The position numbers and the translations under genes were made by a program. DNA of 64,000 nucleotides from Diplocloster agilis (lineage in GTDB: Bacteria; Bacillota; Clostridia; Lachnospirales; Lachnospiraceae). Positions within the stretch are counted from its first letter, which is position 1. Every line of letters starts with the position of its first letter. The stretch is taken from positions 34,389 to 98,388 of the forward strand of contig NZ_JAHQCW010000022.1 of the NCBI RefSeq assembly GCF_019042275.1, written 5' to 3'. The notes beneath the pieces were generated by a model, which had not been told where the DNA came from, did no database searches, and worked only from the letters and a program-made list of their open reading frames with translations. This document shows positions 1 to 7,681 of the stretch, piece by piece.

Positions 1-104
1 CAATCGCTTCGGCCTGGCTTTTGAACAGGAATATTGGAAGGCGGCGAAAACCGCTGGATACCTGGAACGGCTCTTTCACGGGTTTGGACAGGTCTGCCGC
101 TTAA
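1..104. other. Possible 3' end of a gene entering from the left
   Basis: Two forward frames are open from the window edge. The frame starting at base 2 reads a protein-like stretch rich in aromatic and acidic residues up to about base 95 and then runs on into the palindromic repeat. The frame starting at base 3 stops with TAA at 102-104, inside the base of the repeat. Other family A copies begin just after a stop codon, so a gene end here would fit the pattern. I recognise no family and cannot choose between the frames. Confidence 0.2.
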
Positions 105-441
105 GGCCGGGGTGGGGGCGGTATCCGGGGGACGCTTCAAGTGGCCGGGTTCTTTTGTATCTCCCTGGGAGCGCGGAGGGCTTGCGCTGGAATACGCTAA
201 GTGAAATCGAAAAGCCGGGTTCAGGAACCGAGCCTATTCACCAGGAACACGTGATGCGTTCCCGGTTCAGAGGCTCTTGCCCGTCGGACGTGAAGTCCGC
301 CGTGCATCCTGACCCCGGCTTTCCGAATTCACTAAGCGTATTCGCAGCCGCCCTATGCGCTCCCAGGGAGATACAAAAGAACCCGGCCACCCGGAGCCTC
401 CCCGGATACCGCCCCCACCCCGGCCTTAAGCGTCAGACCTC
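90..441 (+). repeat. Family A giant hairpin repeat, copy A1
   Basis: Long imperfect palindrome. The left arm (about 90-224) pairs with the right arm (about 310-441); for example GTCTGNCGCTTAAGGCCGG near 92-110 faces its complement near 421-439. The arms enclose a non-palindromic core at 225-309 that is nearly identical in A2 (53161-53728) and A3 (60832-61264). The core holds a GGAAC/GTTCC hairpin, a CGGAC-GTGAA-GTCCG hairpin, and interleaved AACCG/CGGTT and AGCCT/AGGCT pairs. A long forward frame through the repeat (155-490) gives a low-complexity peptide and is most likely not a gene. Confidence 0.9.
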
Positions 442-760
442 CCTGCCCCTGCACATTTCTGCATACTTTGATATTACCTTAGAAGCATGACCGGTTATTA
501 TTAGTAAAAAGGAAAAGATACAATAAGACATAAAGACGTATGAAACAAAATATGAAAGTATATGAGAAATAAAAAAGAAAAAAGATAAAGCAGATACAGA
601 ATAAGATACAGAAAAACATATATTATACAGCTGGCAGAATAGCCTATAAAACGGCCAACATTTGAGCAAGATATGTATGTATCATTCGTACTTCTTTGAT
701 TAAGCTCAGAATATCCGAATCTAAATATCATATAGAGAGATCTATGCCATTACCAGAGTA
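442..760. other. AT-rich stretch between the two hairpin repeats, no gene seen
   Basis: About 320 bases, strongly A-rich on the plus strand, in sharp contrast with the GC-rich repeats on either side. Minus-strand open frames here encode only Phe/Ile/Leu/Ser-rich peptides with no ribosome-binding site and look like by-products of composition. No terminator or clear promoter is evident. Confidence 0.5.
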
Positions 761-1073
761 GGAGAGGACAGGAGCGGGGTTCGGGGCCGGGCGCGGAGGC
801 GGATTGCGGCGGGGGCGCTCTCTGTCCGGGGTAAAATCGCTTGAGGCCGGGCCTTAGAACAGGTTACGCAGATGGTGGGAGAACCTCGCAGGGCCTGGAA
901 CACTGTCCGAGCCGATTTTTGGCGAGTTTGTTCCGGGCCCTGCTAATAAGAGGTTCTCCCGCCATCGGAGTTACCTGTTCTTAGGCCCGGCCGAAGCGAT
1001 TTTACCCCGGACAGAGAGCGCCCCCGCCGCAATCCGCCTCCGCGCCCGGCCCCGAACCCCGCTCCTGTCCTCC
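761..1073 (+). repeat. Family B giant hairpin repeat, copy B1
   Basis: A 313-base imperfect palindrome. Its outer ends GGAGGACAGGAGC-like (761 onward) and GCTCCTGTCCTCC (to 1073) are complementary, as are the internal segments ATCGCTTGAGGCCGGGCC/GGCCCGGCCGAAGCGAT, GAGAACCTC/GAGGTTCTC and GCAGGGCC/GGGCCCTGC. The apical part contains GAGCCG, a T-run and GGCGAGTTTG, also found in copy B2 (53840-54117). Several stem segments differ in sequence from B2 yet still pair. It lies directly upstream of the ktrB promoter. Confidence 0.9.
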
Positions 1074-1109
1074 CCGGCCCCTAATTTCAAATATAAATGC
1101 AAATATAAC

Positions 1110-1138
1110 TTGCAACCGGAGGCATGAAAGGTTATAAT
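1110..1138 (+). promoter_or_regulatory. Sigma-70-type promoter for ktrBA
   Basis: TTGCAA at 1110-1115 and TATAAT at 1133-1138 with a 17-base spacer. A start site near 1145 would leave an untranslated leader of about 70 bases before the ktrB start at 1214. Confidence 0.7.
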
Positions 1139-1213
1139 TAGGCTTTGTAAAGTACCGGACCAGAGCATGAGATGTGCAAAATAGAACCGTGTTTCGGTGA
1201 GCAGAGGAAGATC

Positions 1214-2605
1214 ATGTTAATCAGTTTAAAGAAGTTTATGCAGAGACTCCAAATGAATACAACCAGGACGATAGCGTTCGGATTTTTGTCAGCGATTGTG
1301 ATAGGAGGAGTTATTCTGATGCTGCCGGTTTCCTCGGCAGACGGGACCTGGACAAACCCCATAGACGCCCTGTTTATGTCCACGACGAGTATTTGCGTGA
1401 CGGGACTGGTCACCTTTGTGACGGCCAGCCATTGGAGCATATTCGGTAAGATTATTATCTTGATCTTAATCCAGCTGGGCGGGCTGGGAGTCATCACGAT
1501 GGTGATGAGTGTGTTTATTATCGTTGGAAAGCGGATCACCCTCAGGGACCGGATGCTGATTCAGGAGACTTATAACCTGGATACGCTGTCGGGGCTGGTG
1601 AAGCTGGTGAAGAAGATCCTGGCGGGGACGCTGGTGGTGGAACTGGCCGGAGCTGTTTTATATAGTTTTCAGTTTATACCGGAATTTGGGTTTGTAAGGG
1701 GCGTGGGCTATTCGATCTTTCATGCGGTATCCGCATTTTGTAACGCGGGGATTGATTTGATCGGGGAAGCCAGTTTCATCCCTTATATGACGAATCCGTT
1801 GATCAATATTACGACGATGCTCTTGATTGTGCTCGGAGGCCTGGGATTCATTGTCTGGTGGGATGTGGTCCGGGTATTTAAGGAATCCAGAAAGAAGGAC
1901 GTAAAAAATTATAAACCGTTTCAGAATCTGGCGCTGCACTCCAAGCTGGTTCTGGTGATTACGGGCATTTTGATCGCTTTCGGAACGCTTGTGTATTTTG
2001 TGTTGGAATTTAATAATCCGGGAACTATAGGAAATTTGAATGTTTTTCAGAAATTCATGGCTTCGATGTTCCAGTCTGTGACGACCAGGACTGCAGGGTT
2101 TGCTTCTTTTCCGCAGGAGAATATGCGGGAAGGTTCCACTTTGGTTACCTTGCTTTTGATGATCGTAGGCGGCTCGCCGGCCGGTACGGCAGGCGGTATG
2201 AAAACGACTACTGTGGGAATGGTAGTATTAACCGTTTTGGCAGTAGTGCGCGGTAAGACGAATACGGAAGTGTTCGAGCGCAAGATTGCCCAGGAAAGTC
2301 TTCGGACGGCACTGGCGGTGGTGGTGATCAGCATCGGGGTTGTTTTGTCCGCTTCCCTGCTTATTTGTGCTGTGGAGGATATTTCTCTGGTAGATACCCT
2401 GTTTGAGGTCGTATCCGCGATCGGAACGGTTGGCTTGTCCCGGGGTGTGACCGCGGATTTGTGTATGTTCAGCAAGATTATATTGATTATTACAATGTAT
2501 ATAGGCAGAATCGGACCGATCACCATGGCAGTTGCTTTTTCTGTCCGCCATTCCAAAAAGGATACGATGCGGGAACTGCCGGAACGTCGGATTATTATTG
2601 GATAA
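1214..2605 (+). CDS. ktrB: TrkH/KtrB-type potassium channel subunit
   Basis: Membrane subunit of a K+ uptake system; ions pass through a pore of four pseudo-repeated M1-P-M2 units. The 463-aa protein has the expected hydrophobic segments throughout. The first pore loop is recognisable as TTSICVTGL, matching the family selectivity-filter region, and later loops include AFCNAGID, TRTAGFAS and IGTVGLS. An upstream in-frame ATG exists at 1172, but the ATG at 1214 follows GAGGAAG at a good distance and gives the usual N-terminus, so I chose it. The regulatory subunit gene follows 18 bases downstream. Whether the coupling ion is Na+ or H+ cannot be told from sequence. Confidence 0.9.
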   Translation: MLISLKKFMQRLQMNTTRTIAFGFLSAIVIGGVILMLPVSSADGTWTNPIDALFMSTTSICVTGLVTFVTASHWSIFGKIIILILIQLGGLGVITMVMSVFIIVGKRITLRDRMLIQETYNLDTLSGLVKLVKKILAGTLVVELAGAVLYSFQFIPEFGFVRGVGYSIFHAVSAFCNAGIDLIGEASFIPYMTNPLINITTMLLIVLGGLGFIVWWDVVRVFKESRKKDVKNYKPFQNLALHSKLVLVITGILIAFGTLVYFVLEFNNPGTIGNLNVFQKFMASMFQSVTTRTAGFASFPQENMREGSTLVTLLLMIVGGSPAGTAGGMKTTTVGMVVLTVLAVVRGKTNTEVFERKIAQESLRTALAVVVISIGVVLSASLLICAVEDISLVDTLFEVVSAIGTVGLSRGVTADLCMFSKIILIITMYIGRIGPITMAVAFSVRHSKKDTMRELPERRIIIG

Positions 2606-2623
2606 ATAAAAGGAGAATTGGTC

Positions 2624-3274
2624 ATGGCCAAGAAAGAGTTTGCAGTATTCGGGTTGGGAGAGTTTGGACGCAGCGTGGCTCTTACGCTGGCAAAGAACGG
2701 CTGTCAGGTGCTTGCGGTGGACTGGAAAGTGGAAAAGGTGCAGGATATCGCGGATTATGTGACGCATGCCTTCCGGGCGGATGTGTCGGATGCGGAGGCT
2801 TTGCGCTCTTTGGGACTTCATAATCTGGATGGTGCGATTATCGCCATCGGTGAAAATCTGGAAGCCAGTATTATGGCGACGATTGTCACAAAGGAATGCG
2901 GGGTTCCGTATGTCCTTGCGAAAGCACACAACGATATTCATGGGATGGTATTGCAGAAAGTGGGCGCGGATAAGGTTATCTTCCCGGAACGCGCCATGGG
3001 AGTGCGGACAGCCCGCAATATTATATCCGGTAATTTTATAGACACGATGGAATTATCCAACTCGTTCAGCATGGTTGAGGTGGTTACGCCCCAGAACTGG
3101 ATCGGAAAGTCTTTGCGGCAGCTGGATCTGCGCAGCTTTGGCCTGAATGTAATTGCCAGAAAAGATGGAGAACGGATTATCCCGACTCCCGACCCTGACC
3201 GCAGTGCCCAGGTTGACGATACCTATATTATTCTGGGCGAAAATGAGGCGTTGGAAAAGCTGTACAGTAATTAA
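2624..3274 (+). CDS. ktrA: KtrA/TrkA-type potassium uptake regulatory subunit
   Basis: Cytosolic nucleotide-binding ring subunit that gates the KtrB/TrkH channel. The 216-aa protein opens with an RCK_N Rossmann domain (GLGEFGRSVA, the GxGxxG motif, at about residues 9-18), followed after about residue 135 by an RCK_C domain of the kind that binds c-di-AMP in relatives. An in-frame TTG lies at 2618, but ATG 2624 has AGGAG 8 bases upstream and gives the standard N-terminus. It is co-transcribed with ktrB and followed by a terminator at 3331. Confidence 0.92.
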   Translation: MAKKEFAVFGLGEFGRSVALTLAKNGCQVLAVDWKVEKVQDIADYVTHAFRADVSDAEALRSLGLHNLDGAIIAIGENLEASIMATIVTKECGVPYVLAKAHNDIHGMVLQKVGADKVIFPERAMGVRTARNIISGNFIDTMELSNSFSMVEVVTPQNWIGKSLRQLDLRSFGLNVIARKDGERIIPTPDPDRSAQVDDTYIILGENEALEKLYSN

Positions 3275-3330
3275 GAGTGAAATAGCATAAAAAATAAGAT
3301 GAAAATTTAGTATGACAATATTCATATGAA

Positions 3331-3372
3331 AACGCCACGAAGTCAGGAACGGCCCTCGTGGCGTTTGTTATG
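3331..3372 (+). terminator. Terminator after ktrBA
   Basis: Perfect 10-bp stem AACGCCACGA (3331-3340) with TCGTGGCGTT (3356-3365), followed by a short T-rich run. Confidence 0.75.
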
Positions 3373-3427
3373 TGATTGAAAGACGATAGGAATGTCCTCC
3401 AGTTAATGGGAGAAAGATTTTTGCAAT

Positions 3428-3568
3428 TCAGATAAATTTGTCGTTCATACGATTTAAAGTTTGATTCAACGTACAGACAGTCTGATACAGATACGTATTA
3501 TCTGCTTGCAAACGGAGGATTTCCTTCTCTTTTTCTTTCAGCGCTTCTTGCAGATCTGTTGTTGACAT
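3428..3568 (-). CDS. 46-aa coiled-coil micro-protein
   Basis: Minus-strand ATG at 3568 is preceded by a strong GGGAGGGG ribosome-binding site at good spacing; the frame ends with TGA at 3428. The peptide begins MSTTDLQEALKEKEKEILRL and ends NRMNDKFI. The first two-thirds is a charged amphipathic helix with heptad-spaced Leu/Ile, as in a short dimeric coiled coil. There is no signal peptide, membrane segment or cysteine cluster. It sits alone between the ktrA terminator and the end of the oxidoreductase gene. Support is the start signal plus composition; I do not recognise a family and assign no function. Confidence 0.6.
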   Translation of the reverse strand: MSTTDLQEALKEKEKEILRLQADNTYLYQTVCTLNQTLNRMNDKFI

Positions 3569-3673
3569 GATTTCCCCTCCCCGATCATGGTATCAAATTT
3601 TACGGTGCAGATTTGATTTTAGATAGAAGCGAAGAAAAAGTCAAGCACTTACCCCGTTTTGAAGCATTGAAAA

Positions 3674-3690
3674 TGTCGCATTTTACGACA
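3674..3690 (-). terminator. Weak hairpin downstream of the oxidoreductase fusion gene
   Basis: TGTCG and CGACA on either side of a 7-base loop, followed on the minus strand by a short T-rich stretch. It lies about 20 bases past the stop at 3708. The stem is short, so termination is tentative. Confidence 0.35.
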
Positions 3691-3707
3691 AAGAAAAGTT
3701 CAAATTT

Positions 3708-6197
3708 TTAGATAAACAAGTTAGTATCCGAAGTCTCCGCAGCTCCCAGAAAAGTGGCTACGCCGCCGATTTCCACACCGTCTATAAGCTCTTCTTTGCG
3801 GATTCCCATGAGATCCATAGACATCTGGCAGGCTACGATTCGTACGCCGTTTTGCTGAGCGGATGCGATGAGTTCTTCCAGGGAAGCTACATTTTTGTCT
3901 TTCATGAGTTTGCGAATCAAGCGGGCGCCGATTCCCCCCATTTGCATATGAGACAGCTTCAATTTTTGACTTCCTCTGGGCATCATTCCTGAGAACATTT
4001 TTTCCATAAAAGTTTTTTTGAGGGATACTTTTCGGGGCTTCCGAAGAATATTCAATCCCCAGAAGGTGAAAAACATGGTTACTCGCCGGTCCATAGCCGC
4101 CGCGCCGTTGGCGATAATAAAGGAAGCGATGGCCTTATCCAGATCCTGGCTGAAAATGACCATGGTTTTATCATTCCCTGCAGACGGGAGATCGCATTGG
4201 GCGGCGTGCAGGGCGGTATCCCCCTTTTGGAGCACAACTTGATAGATTCCCTTTTCACAGGATGTATGAATCAAACAGTTACCAGTCCTCTGACACCAGA
4301 CGCCGATATCAGAAGCAAAAGCGGGGTCCGTAGCCTGAACACATAACTGTTCTCCCTCTTTTAATGTCTTCATGTTTTCCGACACTTTCATGATCGGTCC
4401 CGGACACTGAAGTCCACAGGCATCCACGGTCAAAAGTTTCATAGGCGGAACAGGGTTTCCGGCCGCACCGGCATTTGGTTTGGCTGCGTCAGGCACAGCC
4501 GGATGAGGAGGGACGCTTTGAAGCCTTTGTGATTCTGCCGGGGCCGGTGCCGTATATGGGCCGGTCAGCGAATAAGTCCGGTAGCCGCCGCTTAAGTTAT
4601 AAGCGCGGAAGCCGTTTTGCAGTAAGATCCGGGTGGCCAGATATCCGCGCAGCCCTACCCGGCAGGTGACATAAACGGGTTTATCAGGGTCCAGACGGTT
4701 TAAGTTTTCCCGCAATGTATCAAGCGGTATGCTCCGGAAGCCGGGAATGGTACCCATCAGGATTTCATCCGGGGTGCTAACATCTAACAGGGTTGCTGTT
4801 TGCGGATCCAGAGAGGAGACCTCTTCCGCGTAGAAGACCGGCATATCCCCATTCAGAATATTAACAGCGGTATAACCCAGCATATTGACCGGGTCCTTGG
4901 CGGAAGAATAAGGCGGTGCGTAACACAATTCCAGCTGTTCCAGATCGTATACGGTTCCGCCCAGACGGATTACCGCAGCCAGAACGTCGATGCGCTTCTC
5001 TACTCCCTTTGCGCCGACGGCCTGAGCGCCTAATATGCGCCCGTCGTCCCCAAAGAGCATTTTCATGGAAATCGGAGACGCTCCCGGGTAATAAGACGCG
5101 TGGGACTGGGGATGTACATATGTTTTTTTGTAGGGAATGCCCATTTGACGCAGCTGTTTTTCATTTAATCCCGTTGAGGCGGCTGTCAGATCAAATACTT
5201 TGAGCACGGAACTGCTCTGTACCGGGCTTCCCTTTACCTTGCGGCCCATCAGAGCATTTTCAGCGGCGGTGCGGCCCTGTTTGTTGGCGGGGCCTGCCAG
5301 AGGAACCAGCGTTTTCGTCTGTCCGACCAGATGGGTTACGCTGATCGCATCACCCACTGCGTAAATATCCGGATCGGAGGTTTCATAATATTCGTTAACT
5401 TCGATACTGCCGTTTACCCCCAGATCAAGACCGGCTTCCTTTGCCAGATGAGAGTCCGGAGCCACACCCATACAGAGAAGGACCAAACCGGCGTCCACCT
5501 CTTCGCCGGAGGTGAGGCCGGCGTGAAGCCCCTTAGAATCACGGGATATTCCGGTGATTCCGGTTCCCAGCATTAAGTTTACCCCGTGCTCCGACAGATG
5601 CCGGTGCAGGATATTAGCCATCTCCGGATCCAGAGATGCGATCACCTGATCTGCGTATTCCACAAGGGTTACCGAAAGGCCGCGGTCCACAAGATTTTCA
5701 GCCATCTCCACACCGATAAAGCCGCCGCCTACCACCACAGCGGTCTTAGGTGTGTTTTCCAGCAGATAATCATCGATCCGGTAAGTATCCGTGACGTTGC
5801 GAAGGGTGAATACACCGTCGGAATGCATACCCGGAAGCGGCGGCACTTTTGGTCCGGCGCCCGGGGACAGAATCAATTTGTCATAAGATTCCTCATAGTC
5901 GGTTCCACTCTTTAAATCCCGCACTACTATTTTTTTCTCCTGCCGGTTGATACGTATCACTTCATTCCGGGTCCTCACATCCACCCGAAAGCGTTTACAT
6001 AACAACTCCGGCTTGGTAACAATCAAAGAGTCCCGCTGCCGGATCGTCCCACCCAGATAGTAAGGCAGTCCGCAGTTTGCATACGAGATATGCTCACCTT
6101 TTTCAAACAATACAATTTCCGCTTTTTCATCCAGACGTCTGAGCCTGGTAGCGGCGCTGGCGCCTCCGGCTACTCCGCCCACTATACATATTTTCAT
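3708..6197 (-). CDS. CoA-disulfide reductase-like flavoprotein fused to rhodanese, TusA and DsrE-like domains
   Basis: An 829-aa cytosolic multidomain protein likely to handle sulfane sulfur or low-molecular-weight disulfides. Residues 1 to about 445 form a FAD/NAD(P)H pyridine-nucleotide-disulfide oxidoreductase: GGVAGGASAATR dinucleotide motif, then SYANCGLPYY with Cys42 at the redox-active position of CoA-disulfide reductases, then a second nucleotide motif VVVGGGFIGVE. Next comes a rhodanese domain with catalytic Cys512 (VTCRVGLRG), a TusA/SirA domain with Cys598 in CGLQCPGP, and a C-terminal DsrE/DsrF-like domain (about 655-829). The ATG at 6197 follows AAGGAG. The gene is monocistronic with a palindromic operator upstream. 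CoADR-rhodanese fusions are a known group; the exact substrate (CoA persulfide, polysulfide or other) is inference. Confidence 0.9.
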   Translation of the reverse strand: MKICIVGGVAGGASAATRLRRLDEKAEIVLFEKGEHISYANCGLPYYLGGTIRQRDSLIVTKPELLCKRFRVDVRTRNEVIRINRQEKKIVVRDLKSGTDYEESYDKLILSPGAGPKVPPLPGMHSDGVFTLRNVTDTYRIDDYLLENTPKTAVVVGGGFIGVEMAENLVDRGLSVTLVEYADQVIASLDPEMANILHRHLSEHGVNLMLGTGITGISRDSKGLHAGLTSGEEVDAGLVLLCMGVAPDSHLAKEAGLDLGVNGSIEVNEYYETSDPDIYAVGDAISVTHLVGQTKTLVPLAGPANKQGRTAAENALMGRKVKGSPVQSSSVLKVFDLTAASTGLNEKQLRQMGIPYKKTYVHPQSHASYYPGASPISMKMLFGDDGRILGAQAVGAKGVEKRIDVLAAVIRLGGTVYDLEQLELCYAPPYSSAKDPVNMLGYTAVNILNGDMPVFYAEEVSSLDPQTATLLDVSTPDEILMGTIPGFRSIPLDTLRENLNRLDPDKPVYVTCRVGLRGYLATRILLQNGFRAYNLSGGYRTYSLTGPYTAPAPAESQRLQSVPPHPAVPDAAKPNAGAAGNPVPPMKLLTVDACGLQCPGPIMKVSENMKTLKEGEQLCVQATDPAFASDIGVWCQRTGNCLIHTSCEKGIYQVVLQKGDTALHAAQCDLPSAGNDKTMVIFSQDLDKAIASFIIANGAAAMDRRVTMFFTFWGLNILRKPRKVSLKKTFMEKMFSGMMPRGSQKLKLSHMQMGGIGARLIRKLMKDKNVASLEELIASAQQNGVRIVACQMSMDLMGIRKEELIDGVEIGGVATFLGAAETSDTNLFI

Positions 6198-6230
6198 GCC
6201 TGCGCATCTCCTTTTTCAATTGATACCGTT

Positions 6231-6276
6231 ATTATAGCGTTTGCCGGAAAGAACTTATGTGACTAAGTTACATAAG
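6231..6276 (-). promoter_or_regulatory. Promoter and Crp/FNR-like palindrome for the flavoprotein fusion
   Basis: On the minus strand TATAAT occupies 6236-6231. Just upstream, 6254-6276 is a palindrome with arms CTTATGT and ACATAAG around GACTAAGTT, so the core reads TATGTGAC-TAA-GTTACATA. This resembles Crp/FNR-family operators (TGTGA...TCACA type) with slightly different spacing. It covers the -35 region, where a recognisable -35 hexamer is lacking, which fits an activator-dependent promoter. The regulator is not identified in the window. Confidence 0.55.
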
Positions 6277-6361
6277 ACGGCTGCCGGGAATTATTGGATT
6301 GAGATAATGGGCGGAGTAAATGGGAACGAGAAAATTGAGCGGAGAAAATTTTATAAAGTGC

Positions 6362-6390
6362 TTGCCATGGATGGAAGTTTATGCTAAAAT
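6362..6390 (+). promoter_or_regulatory. Promoter of tRNA-Leu
   Basis: TTGCCA at 6362-6367 and TAAAAT at 6385-6390 separated by 17 bases, placing the start of transcription about 38 bases before the tRNA. Confidence 0.65.
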
Positions 6391-6434
6391 AAATTTCGGT
6401 TCACATAGTTGGTAAGCGCTGTGTGATAATATAA

Positions 6435-6517
6435 GCGGATGTGGCGGAATGGCAGACGCAGCAGACTCAAAATCTGCCGCTCGCAAGGGCGTGAGGGTTC
6501 AAGTCCCTCCATCCGCA
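6435..6517 (+). tRNA. tRNA-Leu (anticodon CAA)
   Basis: Class II tRNA of 83 bases. The acceptor stem GCGGATG pairs with CATCCGC (6510-6516), with A6517 as discriminator. The anticodon stem GCAGA/TCTGC holds the loop CTCAAAA, giving anticodon CAA, which reads UUG. The variable arm (GCTCGCAAGGGC region) is long, as expected for leucine. The T arm contains GGTTCAAGTCC. The 3' CCA is not encoded. Confidence 0.95.
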
Positions 6518-6523
6518 TGAGTC

Positions 6524-6563
6524 AAAAAGACTGATTGCTCAAAGGCAATCAGTCTTTTTGTTT
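6524..6563 (+). terminator. Bidirectional terminator between tRNA-Leu and the DeoR gene
   Basis: A 15-bp perfect stem, AAAAAGACTGATTGC with GCAATCAGTCTTTTT, around a 6-base loop. A and T runs flank both sides, so it can serve the tRNA (plus) and the convergent regulator gene (minus). Confidence 0.9.
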
Positions 6564-6603
6564 TGTATAAGTAATTTTATGGAACAAAGAATTTGGATCT
6601 AAC

Positions 6604-7383
6604 TTATTGATCCGTGGCCTCCGGCGCAACGATGATGGATTTCGCATGTATTTTAGCCAGCTCATCTTCAGGAGCGTTCCAGTCCGTGATTAGATAGTCC
6701 ACCTGAGGCCAGGACAGATAGCTGGCCATGCCTCCGGCAGAGAACTTGGTATGATCACACAGAACCGTACAGAAATCACTATTCTGGGCCACGATGGACT
6801 TATAGTTGGTTTCGGAGTGTTCACTCACGGTCGGGCCGTTGTGAAAGCGGATACCGGAAGTGCCGAAGATAGCACAGGAAAATCGAAAGTCTTTAATTAC
6901 CTGCTCCATGTTATAGTTTGTCAGCATTTCGCCGACCTGTATGATATAACCGCCGGTCAGAAAGATTTTGTGCTGCGGCATCCCTTTCATCAAATTGGCA
7001 GCCAGAAGGGAAGGGGTGACAACAGTCAGACCCGGATGCTCCCCTAACATAGAGGCAAAGATTCCGGCAGAACTCCCGCCGTCTACGTAGATAATCGTTT
7101 CCGTATCAGGTATCAGGGCCAGCGCCTCCCGTGCAATGGCTTTTTTTTCGTCGGACATGTTTTCGACGCTTGGAATGTACAGATTTTCCAGGGCTGTCGT
7201 GGTCATGACGGCTCCTCCATGGGTCTTATTGATCAATCCCATCTGATCCAGATGATGCAGGTCTTTTCGGATGGTCTCTCTTGAGACCTGGAAGCGCTCC
7301 ATAAGCTGTGAACTTGTAAAAGACCCGTATTCCTGAATGAGTCTTGCTATTTCACTTCTTCTTTTTTCTGTTTTTGTGGACAT
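6604..7383 (-). CDS. DeoR-family sugar-phosphate-responsive repressor
   Basis: A 259-aa regulator. Residues about 5-60 form an HTH_DeoR domain (helix region ending in SRETIRKDLHHLDQMGLI, then KTHGGAV), followed by a DeoR_C sensor domain that binds phosphorylated sugars in relatives (VDGGSSA and CDHTKF are conserved family stretches). The longer frame begins at 7404, but ATG 7383 has GGGGAG directly upstream and gives the usual N-terminus. It is divergent from the hexulose-phosphate sugar operon at 7682, which it most probably controls with a sugar phosphate of that pathway as inducer. Confidence 0.88.
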   Translation of the reverse strand: MSTKTEKRRSEIARLIQEYGSFTSSQLMERFQVSRETIRKDLHHLDQMGLINKTHGGAVMTTTALENLYIPSVENMSDEKKAIAREALALIPDTETIIYVDGGSSAGIFASMLGEHPGLTVVTPSLLAANLMKGMPQHKIFLTGGYIIQVGEMLTNYNMEQVIKDFRFSCAIFGTSGIRFHNGPTVSEHSETNYKSIVAQNSDFCTVLCDHTKFSAGGMASYLSWPQVDYLITDWNAPEDELAKIHAKSIIVAPEATDQ

Positions 7384-7567
7384 GATTTCTCCCCTTATTT
7401 CCAATTCAGAACATCAAAATATTGTTTTTGTTTTGTTGAGATATTACTAATATACACGCATTTCTTGCTTTTTGCAATAAAATGCCAACTTTTAATTGGA
7501 GAAAAAGCAAGTTCTGTTAGAATTAAACAAATTAGTTGGTTTTAAGTTGTGAAAATACACGAAAAAA

Positions 7568-7645
7568 CTTGCAAGTGCAAGAAAAAGCTTGCGGATAAGT
7601 TGCGGAAATGCTAATATCAACCCATAAGCACTTCGAAAAAAGTGC
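7568..7645 (+). promoter_or_regulatory. Promoter and putative DeoR operators of the sugar operon
   Basis: The promoter is TTGCGG (7589-7594), a 17-base spacer and TAATAT (7612-7617). Immediately upstream is the palindrome CTTGCAAGTGCAAG (7568-7581). Downstream of the -10, GCACTT and AAGTGC (about 7627-7645) form another inverted repeat. Recurring TTGCAA/TGCAA words across this 280-bp divergent region are plausible repressor contacts. Assignment to the adjacent DeoR protein is inference from position. Confidence 0.55.
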
Positions 7646-7681
7646 AAATGCAATTGAAAAAATGGGAAAGGAGCACAATTT

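Noticed and set aside
225..309. Family A core as a group II intron domain V or a known self-cleaving ribozyme
   Set aside because: The GNRA-capped 34-nt hairpin with catalytic triad is absent, and no hammerhead, twister or HDV consensus could be found by eye.
155..490. Long forward frame of 111 codons inside repeat A1
   Set aside because: Similar frames appear on both strands of all family A copies simply because the palindrome is GC-rich and symmetrical. There is no ribosome site and the frame runs through paired arms and core.
433..731. Minus-strand frames rich in Phe, Ile and Leu near 0.5-0.7 kb, possible membrane peptides
   Set aside because: They arise from an A-rich plus strand, lack ribosome sites and overlap one another; composition artefact is the simpler reading.
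1074..1213. c-di-AMP (ydaO-type) riboswitch before ktrB
   Set aside because: The short leader lacks the conserved motifs and is too short; only a promoter is supported.
2228..2941. Large minus-strand frame opposite ktrB/ktrA
   Set aside because: It lies opposite two well-supported genes, lacks a ribosome site, and its peptide has no recognisable domain.
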